From JAGXOF01 sp046545575 (lineage in GTDB: Bacteria; Chloroflexota; Dehalococcoidia; SZUA-161; SpSt-899): a DNA stretch of 64,000 bases. Below the pieces are notes generated by a model. It was given only the letters and a program-made list of their open reading frames with translations. It searched no databases and was not told where the DNA came from. This document shows positions 27,603 to 36,400 of this stretch, piece after piece. Both the position numbers and the translations under genes were made by a program. Within the stretch, counting starts at the first letter, position 1; each line of letters opens with the position of its first letter. The stretch covers positions 1 through 64,000 of the forward strand of contig JBKGZM010000003.1 of the NCBI GenBank assembly GCA_046545575.1, read 5' to 3'.

Positions 27603-28820
27603 TCAGAGTTTATCCTCTCCAATGGGCAAGTTGAATGAAAAGTAAGAGCCCTTACCCGGAGTGCTATCTACCCAGATTTGTCCTCCATGAGTCTCAATAA
27701 TGCTCTTGCAAATGTAAAGGCCCAATCCTGTGCCCTGTATCTGGCCCGTACGGCTATTGTCACCCCTGTAAAAACGATCAAATATCTGGGGCTGATCGCG
27801 CAGCGGGATGCCGATTCCCTGATCAATGATACTGATCGATACGTCGTTTCCCGATACCGAGCCCCGAATTGTAATCTTCCCGCCACCGGGTGAGAACTTC
27901 ACAGCGTTTTCAAGGAGGTTTATAAGAACTTCCTCTATCATCTCCGGATCAGCCAGGACAGGAGGGAAGTCCGGGGGGAAATCAGCCTCCATCTCATGTA
28001 TTTCGATTAACTCGCTCAATTTCCTTCCTACCCTGTTTACCTCTGTGGGGATGTCCAAAAGAAGTCGGTTGAGTGATAGATTCCCGGTTCTAAGTCGCGA
28101 AGTGTACAGGAGCTTGCTTACCAGGTTGCTCAAGCGATCGCTCTCTTCCTCGATTGCCTGCAATTTGCTCTTTATGTCATCTATGGTCCAATTGGCATCA
28201 GGACGAGCCAATGTTCCGGTATACGCCTTGATTATCGAGAGGGGGGTCTGAAGTTCATGTGATACTGTTGCGAGGAGCGTTGAAGTGATATCTTCAACTT
28301 CGCGCTGGTGATCGAGGCCATGAATTTCATCACCGCTATTTTGCGAAACAGTGTTAAGCTTAAATTGGGCTTCGCTGAGTTGAGATGCCAAATGGCTGTT
28401 CTGGATGGAGAGGGCTGCCTGATCGGCGAATATGGAGAGCAACTTTTGATCCTCGGTAGTAAACATTTCGGATGAGGCAGAACGCAACACAGCTATAACC
28501 CCGATTTCCCCTTTCTCGAGCGTGATAGGAAAAGCAAGGATCAACTCTTGGCTCTCCTGGTTTTGTATGTCCTCAGGAGCATGTATCCCGGGGACAAGAT
28601 CTGAGAGCCTGTAAATATGTTGTTCTTCGTAGTCCAGCTTTGAGATAAGCTCTTGCATTACAGGGCGCAGCCTGGTAATACCAGCGGAATCAAGGCCGCA
28701 TGCTGCCTCCTCAACAAAATACCCCTCCAGATCGTGCCACAGCGCTACTATCCCTGCGCTACAATTCAAGGTTTCCACAGATTTCTGTAAGATACCAGTA
28801 AGGGTATCCTCTTTCGTCAT
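27603..28820 (-). CDS. Soluble GAF-domain sensor histidine kinase
   Basis: A 405-residue kinase with no membrane helix. An N-terminal GAF domain covers about residues 5-145 and is followed by a short coiled linker, a HisKA dimerisation domain with phospho-acceptor H188 ([11 protein letters not shown]), and a HATPase domain with N box [14 protein letters not shown]1 DQGIGIP, F box IFDRFYRG and G2 [10 protein letters not shown]. The GAF domain has several cysteines (about 20 and 41) and could sense a small molecule or redox state; the ligand is unknown. It pairs with the response regulator downstream. The start lacks a clear ribosome site. Confidence 0.93.
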   Translation of the reverse strand: MTKEDTLTGILQKSVETLNCSAGIVALWHDLEGYFVEEAACGLDSAGITRLRPVMQELISKLDYEEQHIYRLSDLVPGIHAPEDIQNQESQELILAFPITLEKGEIGVIAVLRSASSEMFTTEDQKLLSIFADQAALSIQNSHLASQLSEAQFKLNTVSQNSGDEIHGLDHQREVEDITSTLLATVSHELQTPLSIIKAYTGTLARPDANWTIDDIKSKLQAIEEESDRLSNLVSKLLYTSRLRTGNLSLNRLLLDIPTEVNRVGRKLSELIEIHEMEADFPPDFPPVLADPEMIEEVLINLLENAVKFSPGGGKITIRGSVSGNDVSISIIDQGIGIPLRDQPQIFDRFYRGDNSRTGQIQGTGLGLYICKSIIETHGGQIWVDSTPGKGSYFSFNLPIGEDKL

Positions 28821-28913
28821 AACGGCACGCAGACTGATGAGTTCTAAACCTATTGTATCACACGCATAAGGATATCATGAGCATTATTCAGCAGCTCGAT
28901 CCTGCACGTTACG

Positions 28914-28940
28914 TTGACCGAAGGCCCAAAATGTTATAAT
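28914..28940 (+). promoter_or_regulatory. Candidate promoter of the DUF262 gene
   Basis: A perfect TATAAT (28935-28940) is preceded by TTGACC (28914-28919), but the spacer is only 15 bases, shorter than the usual 16-18. The start codon follows 38 bases later with GGAGG at 28967-28971. Confidence 0.45.
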
Positions 28941-28978
28941 AGGAATTTGGGCACAAAAGATAACTTGGAGGCACATTC

Positions 28979-29716
28979 TTGGATGTTATGAACCGTGAGA
29001 TCAGCACAGATGAAGAGACAATACCCGATTTCGTCAATAGACTGGCGGAAGGCAAGCTTTTAATTCCATCATTTCAGCGTGAATTTGTATGGGGTCCTGA
29101 GGATATCATAAAGATCTGGGACAGCATCTATCGTTTTTACCCGATAGGAAGCATTCTCTGTTGGGAGACAACTATCGACCTGAATGTTGCCCGTCAATTA
29201 GGCGGGCTTCTTCTACCTGTCGATACAGAGGGCAATGGGAAACACGGAAAACGGGTTTACATCCTGGACGGGCAGCAGCGGGCAACATCTCTATTTGTCT
29301 CAATGTATGGCGGTGAAGGAAAGGTAAAAGGTCAAAGCAACTTCGATTTCACGCTGTACTTTGATGCGACAGATGCCACTTTTTTCTTCGCAAATGAGTT
29401 TAAGAAGCGCAAACGCAAAGCAAATCCGGCCTTTCTCATCCGCCTGAGCGACGTTCCCAAGTGGGAGGATGATTTCCATCAGCGTATATCGAGAGAGCCG
29501 GGGTTCAGTCAGAAGATCGAACAGAACCTGCGTCAATTAAGCCGCGTTTTCAGTGATTATAAACTGTCCTTCATTCGCATTAAAAACTTTGACGTCGCAG
29601 CGGTATGCGATATATTCGAACGTATAAACCAAGAAGGGAAAGACCTGCAGTCGATCGATATAATGGTAGCCAGAACCTTCAGGAATTATGATTTTGTAAT
29701 AGAAGAGGATATGTAG
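28979..29716 (+). CDS. DUF262 (GmrSD-like) protein, probably truncated
   Basis: A 245-residue protein that is almost entirely a DUF262 domain, the ParB/sulfiredoxin-like nucleotide-hydrolysing half of GmrSD-type IV restriction systems. The family motifs IPSFQREFVW (about 26-35), YPIGSILCW, DGQQRATSLF (about 97-106) and FERINQEGKDL are present. Full GmrS or fused GmrSD proteins run on for 150 to 350 more residues, including an HNH nuclease half; here the frame stops right after MVARTF, where homologues continue, and the opposite-strand tubulin gene begins 20 bases later. The TTG start has GGAGG seven bases upstream. Either a stand-alone remnant or a shortened functional form. Confidence 0.78.
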   Translation: MDVMNREISTDEETIPDFVNRLAEGKLLIPSFQREFVWGPEDIIKIWDSIYRFYPIGSILCWETTIDLNVARQLGGLLLPVDTEGNGKHGKRVYILDGQQRATSLFVSMYGGEGKVKGQSNFDFTLYFDATDATFFFANEFKKRKRKANPAFLIRLSDVPKWEDDFHQRISREPGFSQKIEQNLRQLSRVFSDYKLSFIRIKNFDVAAVCDIFERINQEGKDLQSIDIMVARTFRNYDFVIEEDM

Positions 29717-29735
29717 TTTCTGCGAGTAGATGCAT

Positions 29736-30803
29736 CTATTTGAGTTCCTGCAGCCTTGTCTTCATCTGGTTCAAGCGGGGGAGGTCGGTTAGTCCGGATA
29801 CCAGCGTTACTGCACCGATCTCGGTGCTCCCCTTATCAGGGTAATCACCGTATCTAACCTCACCGACTTTTAGTTTTTGTTCAAGATGGCCTTTCCCGGC
29901 TATGATGGCCTGTGTAAATAAATGCTCCGGTCTCCCGTAAACCACCAAGCCCGCCGCCTTTGCACCACTGACGTCACAGGCGAAGGTCAACATGCTTTCA
30001 TCCGTGCTCTCTTTTATGATTTCCTCCAGCCTTTTCTCGTCAGGCTTTACTCCTTTCGCCCAGAACCGACTCTTAAGTCTGATCTTCTCGCTGCGGTGCC
30101 CGATGGTTGAAAAGCCTCCGCCCTGACCGAAGGTAGCTATAACTTCCGAAGAGCCAAATACCTCCTGCGGGGGATGTTTGGCTTCCCCTGCCCCCAGAAG
30201 AATGGTCAATCTCGCTGCTATATCCTCGTTAATTCTCTGGTACATCTTCTCCACGGGTTCACCGGTCTCGCTGATCTCCTCATGCATTTCGTACTGACCG
30301 TTATCCACAAGTAAGGTATTATCGAAATTAGCCCGCCACGACTCGGTGCTCCTGAGCGTATTGGCGATGCACAGCGCCTCCTTATCTGACGCCATCCCCA
30401 CAGTGGAAGGTAATACCGCGAGTCCATAGACTGGCTTATGGTATATGTCCCTGATCTCCTTTGCCAGTATATGCCCTCCACCAGCTCCAGTCCCACCAGC
30501 CATTCCTGCCACAATACAATAAGCTTCGGGGTCCAATTTCCTGCTCGCCCTCGCAATCCTGTCCATCATCTGGGACAAGGACTTCTGAGCCATCTCTTCG
30601 CTAAGGTCAATATTGGCCCCTACCCCTCTACCTTTTTGCCTGTACTTGCCTATTAGTATCTTTTCGTCGATGTTTTTCAGTCCAGCCAGGTCCAGCCCCT
30701 CTGTGTTGATCACTATGGCAGCATAGCGTTTCTTGTCCATTCCCATAAGGGCATCGACAATTTTAGCTCCTGCCTGACCATAACCAATCCAGAGCATCCT
30801 CAT
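29736..30803 (-). CDS. Non-canonical tubulin/FtsZ-superfamily GTPase
   Basis: A 355-residue protein of the tubulin/FtsZ superfamily. The N-terminal strand and T1 loop read GYGQAGAKIVDAL, then VINTEGLDL, and the tubulin signature loop is AGMAGGTGAGGG (GGTGAGGG at 103-110). A later stretch YQRINEDIAARL resembles the CetZ/tubulin guanine region. The T7 catalytic loop NxDxxD of FtsZ is not recognisable (the equivalent region reads PPQEVFGSSEVIATFGQGG), and the C-terminal FtsA/ZipA-binding tail is absent. It is therefore not the cell-division FtsZ but a divergent paralogue nearer CetZ or other FtsZ-like proteins. It is divergent from a P-loop kinase gene. Confidence 0.82.
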   Translation of the reverse strand: MRMLWIGYGQAGAKIVDALMGMDKKRYAAIVINTEGLDLAGLKNIDEKILIGKYRQKGRGVGANIDLSEEMAQKSLSQMMDRIARASRKLDPEAYCIVAGMAGGTGAGGGHILAKEIRDIYHKPVYGLAVLPSTVGMASDKEALCIANTLRSTESWRANFDNTLLVDNGQYEMHEEISETGEPVEKMYQRINEDIAARLTILLGAGEAKHPPQEVFGSSEVIATFGQGGGFSTIGHRSEKIRLKSRFWAKGVKPDEKRLEEIIKESTDESMLTFACDVSGAKAAGLVVYGRPEHLFTQAIIAGKGHLEQKLKVGEVRYGDYPDKGSTEIGAVTLVSGLTDLPRLNQMKTRLQELK

Positions 30804-30918
30804 GGTGAGGTTACTATACCATTAAATTATTAATTTTGCAATAGCATTGGACCCATCTAGACAACGACTAAAATGTTTGGTAACATGTTCAAAGTATTTG
30901 GGCATAAAGAGAAGCAGA

Positions 30919-31641
30919 ATGATAGGAGACAGGATAGTTGTAGATGAAGTACATGTCAAGGCTGCGGAAGCTATAGCGGGGTTGCTTCTACCTCAGATAG
31001 AGGAGAGCACCGACAGGTTCATAATCAGTATCGCCGGCGAATCCGGCAGTGGCAAATCGGAGATCGCTACAGTACTTTCAAGTATCTTTAATAGCGGGGA
31101 GAAAAGGTGTGTGACCCTGCAACAGGATGACTATTTTGTGTATCCGCCAAGAACCAATGCCGTATTACGTAGAAATGATATTAGGCATGTGGGGATATCC
31201 GAGGTTCAACTCAAAGCCCTTGACCGGAATCTGGATGAGATCGCTGCAGGGAAACCTCAAATCAAGAAGCCCCTGGTGGTTTTTGAAGAGGATATGATCA
31301 TCGAGGAGACGATTAATCTCGATGGTGCCAATAGCATACTGGTCGAAGGAACCTATACCACTCTCTTGAACAATGCTCATTACCGCATCTTTCTTGAGCG
31401 CACCTATATTGATACAGCCAGGATTCGGAGACAAAGGATAAGGGAGAAGCAGGATGAGTTCCTGGAGAAGATCCTGCACATCGAGCACAAGATCATCTCC
31501 TGTCATAAACATAAGGCCGATATTATCGTAACCAATGACTATAATGTTACTCTCAATTCCGAAAGGAAGATCGAAGCAGCCAATTCAAGCTCAAACGAGG
31601 TAGCTTATCATCAATGTAGCCATTCCCAGCATAATGAGTAA
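30919..31641 (+). CDS. Uridine-kinase-like P-loop kinase
   Basis: A 240-residue P-loop phosphotransferase of the uridine kinase/phosphoribulokinase family. The Walker A is GESGSGKS (residues 40-47), the following QQDDYFVYPP matches the DxxDDF/Y region where the acceptor is bound, and IREKQDEFL carries the lid arginines. The frame is open back to 30847, but the ATG at 30919 fits the fold better; the ribosome site is weak. The last 50 bases overlap the 3' end of mgtE on the opposite strand and encode a low-complexity tail rich in Ser, Asn and His. The substrate is not known; a nucleoside or sugar phosphate is the usual choice. Confidence 0.75.
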   Translation: MIGDRIVVDEVHVKAAEAIAGLLLPQIEESTDRFIISIAGESGSGKSEIATVLSSIFNSGEKRCVTLQQDDYFVYPPRTNAVLRRNDIRHVGISEVQLKALDRNLDEIAAGKPQIKKPLVVFEEDMIIEETINLDGANSILVEGTYTTLLNNAHYRIFLERTYIDTARIRRQRIREKQDEFLEKILHIEHKIISCHKHKADIIVTNDYNVTLNSERKIEAANSSSNEVAYHQCSHSQHNE

Positions 31642-32943
31642 TCCGCCCGTATCGGTGATGGTGGTAACCACCACGGTTGACCCGAGGGCAGGATCCACTT
31701 TCATAAGCTTTAATAGCAAGGGGATTACCACCCCGCTCAACCCCGCAACTATCATGGTCGCAAACATGGCTCCTCCCAGGACCACAGCCAGCCATAAGTC
31801 ATCTTTCCAGAAAAATGCTATATTCCCGGCGATAACTGCTATCACCAGCCCATTAATGGCCGCCAGCCCCAGTTCTTTAAAAAGTGCTCTCTTCGCATTT
31901 CTGAAGGATACCTCGCCCAAAGCAAGGCTGCGCACCATGATGGTTAAGGTCTGAGCACCTGCATTCCCTCCCTGACCGGCGATAACGGGGATGAAAACGG
32001 CAAGTGCCGCTACCTGAGCTATCGTGGATTCGAACAGGCCCACAACCACACCAGCCAGGATAGCCGTACCCAAGTTGATACTCAGCCAGGGTAGCCTTCT
32101 TCTTATGGAGTCCCTAAATGGTGTGAGTATCCGCTCATTTTCGCTAACCCCAACCATGTGATACATATCCTCGGTGGCTTCCTCCTCTGCCACTTCCAGG
32201 GACTCCTTCAGGCGAATTATACCTAACAGGCGACCTTCATCATCGATGACGGGCAAAGCTGAGAGGTCGTGACGTGACATGATGCGAGCACATTCCTCCC
32301 TGTCAGTATCCGCAGTCACGAATATAACATCGGGGTTCATCACCTCACTTATTTTCTCTTCGGGGTCAGCCAGGATCAATTGTCTAAGCGTCAATGTTCC
32401 CTGTGGTCGATTCCTTCTATCAACGACGTATAGGACCTCTACCGTTCCCTGGGGCGGTTTGAGTCTTCTCAGTCTATCGAGTGCTCTCGCCGCTGTCATT
32501 CGTGAAGGAAGAGTGAGAACCTCAGGGGTCATCAGACCGCCCGCGGTGTCTTCACTGTAGCTAAGCAAGGGAGAGACCTGTTCCTTTTCCTCCATCCCCT
32601 CCAGAATCTCGTGACTCTCCTGCGGAGGAAAGCTCTGGAGTACATCCGCAGCCACATCTGGGCCTACATTATCCAATATAGGCAAAAGTGTATCCCGGTC
32701 TATTTCCTGAGATAGCCTCCTAACGTCTTCCTTTTTCAGATGCTCGAACAGGTCAGCTTGTTTTTCCTCATCCAGGTTAGGGAAAAGCTCCTTCTGCTCC
32801 GCTCTGTCCAGTTCAGTAAACGCCTGAGCTTGATCCGGTGCTCTGAACTGAGACAGCAGATCAATGGCTTTATCCCATTCTTGTTCCTGGACATACTGTT
32901 TCAGGTCATCTATTAGTTCCAGTATTTCTGTTGTCATAAGCAT
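31591..32943 (-). CDS. mgtE: Magnesium transporter (MgtE)
   Basis: A 450-residue MgtE Mg2+ channel, normal length. An acidic N-terminal superhelical domain (about 1-130, with LDEEKQADLFEHL-type repeats), a CBS-domain pair (about 135-255, MNPDVIFVTADTDREECARIMSRHDLSALPVID) and a five-helix membrane domain with PVIAGQGGNAGAQTLTIMVRSLALGE, the pore signature. The cytoplasmic domains close the pore when Mg2+ is high. It has its own promoter at 33062-33089. I do not recognise an M-box riboswitch in the 110-base leader. CorA, a second Mg2+ transporter, is at 47674. Confidence 0.95.
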   Translation of the reverse strand: MLMTTEILELIDDLKQYVQEQEWDKAIDLLSQFRAPDQAQAFTELDRAEQKELFPNLDEEKQADLFEHLKKEDVRRLSQEIDRDTLLPILDNVGPDVAADVLQSFPPQESHEILEGMEEKEQVSPLLSYSEDTAGGLMTPEVLTLPSRMTAARALDRLRRLKPPQGTVEVLYVVDRRNRPQGTLTLRQLILADPEEKISEVMNPDVIFVTADTDREECARIMSRHDLSALPVIDDEGRLLGIIRLKESLEVAEEEATEDMYHMVGVSENERILTPFRDSIRRRLPWLSINLGTAILAGVVVGLFESTIAQVAALAVFIPVIAGQGGNAGAQTLTIMVRSLALGEVSFRNAKRALFKELGLAAINGLVIAVIAGNIAFFWKDDLWLAVVLGGAMFATMIVAGLSGVVIPLLLKLMKVDPALGSTVVVTTITDTGGLLIMLGMATLMISYLV

Positions 32944-33061
32944 CTTCTCCTGGTCTTTGTTCCTCTTGTCATGTTTACCTTCGGCTATTCAATTCTGCCA
33001 AGTTGATCCCGCGTGTAGTACTTTGGCTCTTCATGGATGACAACGGAGCACTCCGCTTACT

Positions 33062-33089
33062 ATTATATCGTTAGGAGCTATAGAGACAA
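33062..33089 (-). promoter_or_regulatory. Promoter of mgtE
   Basis: TTGTCT (33084-33089) and consensus TATAAT (33062-33067) with a 16-base spacer on the minus strand. The leader to the mgtE start is about 110 bases. The rest of the spacer from 33090 to 33300 holds no supported gene: the only frame there lacks a ribosome site and any family resemblance. Confidence 0.6.
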
Positions 33090-33304
33090 ATTGGCCCGAT
33101 TTTATTCAGTGAAATTCGGGGGAATAATGGCCCTGAACTTCTCTCAAGAATATACCACATCGGTGGCTAAAGCCTATCACAAACACCACAGACTGTCCAT
33201 ATCAGCGGAGCCATTATCCAAACAGTCACACCGCAATAAAAATCAGTCTCATCCTCTGGCTCACGCAAGCATTCGGGATGTATTCATTACTGAAAATAAT
33301 TGAG

Positions 33305-33310
33305 TATAAT
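33305..33310 (+). promoter_or_regulatory. -10 box for the glycosyltransferase-GH130 gene
   Basis: Consensus TATAAT with only a poor -35 (TTCATT, 16 bases upstream). If used, transcription starts near 33317, which rules out the upstream TTG at 33300 and supports a start at 33444 with a leader of about 125 bases. Confidence 0.4.
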
Positions 33311-33443
33311 ATATGAGCATGCAGGGTCGCTTATGGAAAGGAAAGCAATACCACCTTCTTCTCAGCGTGATCGTAGCTGTGCTCGATCTCTCGGCACCGC
33401 TGGAGATGTTTCCCAAATGACCTATGCATGTGGAGAGGAAGAA

Positions 33444-36400
33444 ATGGACGCCTTTGAGGAAGTTAATAACCGCTTCCGGACGAGTTTAAAGGAACATCTG
33501 GCCCATGCACTTCGACAATTTGAGGAAGCCGACATAGTCGTTGGTATTCCTTTCTACAATGAGGTTGATACCCTCTCACATGTAGTGAAAACGGTAGAAG
33601 AAGGTCTTAAGAGGTTTTACCCTGATTCACGGTCAGTGATCATAGCAGTTGGTTCTTCTGCAGGACGAGAGGCGCTCGAGGCGATCGAAGCGCTCCCCCA
33701 AAGCAACATACGGCGAATGGCTTTCTTGCTGGAGGATGGTCAGTTGGAGGGGAAAGGTTGGCATATCCGTGCCATCATGGAGATAGCGCTCAATCTCGGC
33801 GCTGATCTTGTCCTTTTAGAAGCTGATTTAGAGAGCCGCTTTAACAACGGAGAGGTTGAAGGCCTCTCTCCTGAATGGATTGATCTTCTTCTCCGACCGA
33901 TAAAAAGCGAGGGGGTGGACCTGGTTCTTTCCAGGTTCAACTTCCATCACCTGGATGCCCAGGTTTGCAGCAATGTCGCCCAGCCTCTCCTTGCTGCTCT
34001 CTATGGTTACTCCCTTGGTTGTCTCATAGGCGGACAGTGGGGGATATCTTACCCTTTACTTCGACTATATTCTCAGGAGCCTCCTCAAGCGTGGATGACA
34101 GCTATCACGGGATATGGAATAGATAGTTGGCTTGCTACCACAGCGATTGCCAGCGAGGCTCGTATCTGTGCAGCAAATCTTGGCATCAAGATTCACACAG
34201 TATCATGGGCGAAGTCGGAACTCGTCTCAAGGCAAGTTATCAAATCCCTGTTTGACCAGATAGTCAATGTTCCGAAATGGTGGAGAGGAAACGGCGCGAG
34301 TGATGCGGCTCCCATGGTACAACCAATACCAGTGATGGGGGCACAGAAGATGCAACGCCCCGATCCAGTTACCATACACCCCCACGTTCTGATGAGTAGA
34401 TACAGTAATAGCTTCAATCTGTTTCACTCACTCTATCAGAGGATCTTCCCAAAGGAAACGTATCAGCACTTGGCCAAAATGGCCAGCATTGACCATGCAG
34501 AGGCTGATTTCCCCCTTACGCTGTGGGCAAAGATCGTTTATCGGTTTCTTCTGGCCTATGCCTTCAAAACAGATATGAGCAGGGACGATCTTTTCAATGC
34601 CTTCATATCTCTCCACAACAGATTTGTGGTCAGTTTTGCAACAGAGATGGGAATCCTGAGAAATAAACTGAAGGCACTACCTTCGTTGGAAGCAGAGGAA
34701 TTGCTATCCGCAAAAGCCGGGAAAAGAGAGGAAGACCTCACGAACGAGTTTCTACGTCAATGTCCTGGTTTCTTAAGCGCGTGGGAAAAGAAAGCCGAGG
34801 AACGCAAACCCCCCGTGCCGCAAATAACCTATCGGGAATTTATCCCAGGGGTGCCACTGGTAGTACCTCCGGAACTGGTCGCTCCTGATGGTAAAAAGGT
34901 ATACGCCGAGGAAATCTATAAATCAATATTCACCAGGCAAAAGGCGGAATTCGAGCAGTTCGTGCATGGGTTCTTAAACGTGCCCCAAGGCGCTCGCTCA
35001 GGCGAAATAACGGCGGCGATACGGGACTTCCTGCATCAAGTGGAGGTTGCGATTCCTCCTACTGGCAGTCTCTCTTCCCTTATGCGGACGAAAGAATTAG
35101 TGAATTTCGTTTTCCACAACTTCCCGCATGAAGAAGGGTTCTCCCTGACCAGTGACATGGCCTTCTGGCTTTTATGGCAGCACCCTCCCTCCTCTTTGGT
35201 CAACAGAATGGGGTATAGCAACCTCTCTGAACTCTTGCAAGACTACGATCCCCTGGATACGCTTGCGCTCGCAAGCTGGATTGAGGATCGGGACTATATG
35301 GAAGAACTGCGGAGGCTTATAGCTGAGAACATTCGCCCTGAGCATTTCACCATCTGTCCTATAGAGCCCTTGGTGGTCAGCCACCAGGATTTCCCTTCAC
35401 TCGTGGAGATGAAGGAGTCATCTGCCCTGGATAAGTTAACATCCCGCGTGGTCGTGTCAAGCCTTCACAAAGGTATGGGGGGTGAGTTTCCCAAGCTTCG
35501 CTACCTTACTAGCATTACCAAGAACATTGTGGAGGCAGAGAGATTTGGAAAGGTATGGCAAAGGTTTGCCTCCATCAGGAGGGAGTTTGGCCTCAGGGTG
35601 ATAAATTCACTGGAGGGACATTGGGGGAGAGAGCCGCTTTCAGCACATAATATTTTTGAGGATGGCCACCATCGCATGCTGACAAAGCGGCTTAGGCAAA
35701 TGGCGGATAAGATAGGCTCGGAAGCTGATAAAGACTTAAATCCAGCGGAATTATCGGGCAGCCTTAAGGCCATGGCCGATTCATACCATTTAGCGCTTAC
35801 CCTTCCTGATGGCAAATTTGTTACCTGTTCGGCCTGGTCCTGGGCAAGCTACAGCTTCAAGGGTGGGCAGGACTTACCCTCTCCACTTTCACTTCACGTC
35901 GAGAGGGACTGGTTTTCACGTGAATTTTTGATTGAATATTTCAAGGCCGCAGGTGGAAAAGAAACAGAGGTAGAGCAAAGGATTGTTGAGCTCATGGAGC
36001 AGGGAAGAGAATGGGAGGACCTGGCGTCTATCCTGTTGGGCACCGAGAAAGAAACCGCTCAGGAGATAGTCTCAAAGGATACGGCTCCCTCTATGCAGCC
36101 AGAAGCCGGTCTACTGAAAAGATTTGGCGGCAACCCAATTCTGAATCCTATCAAAAACCATTATTGGGAGTCCAAATACGTGCTTAACCCGGGTACTATA
36201 AGACTCGGAGACAAGATTTATCTGGTTTATCGGGCATTTGGGGATGACGAGATCTCCCGGCTTGGATTGGCATTAAGTGAGGATGGTTTCAGATTCTCTG
36301 AGAGGCTGGAGTTTCCTATATTCGGGCCGAAGACCAAGAGCGAGGAAAAGGGATGTGAAGATCCTCGATTGACCCTGATAGGCGATTGGATTTATATGCT

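Noticed and set aside
32944..33061. M-box magnesium riboswitch in the mgtE leader
   Set aside because: I could not find the conserved M-box core or its stems; the leader is also short for one.
33037..33303. An 88-codon plus-strand frame before the GT-GH130 gene
   Set aside because: It has no ribosome site, unusual His/Ser-rich composition and lies across the mgtE promoter. I treat the stretch as non-coding.
33300..33443. Upstream extension of the GT-GH130 protein to a TTG at 33300
   Set aside because: A TATAAT box lies inside it, it has no ribosome site and its residues are not domain-like. The ATG at 33444 has GGAGAGG.
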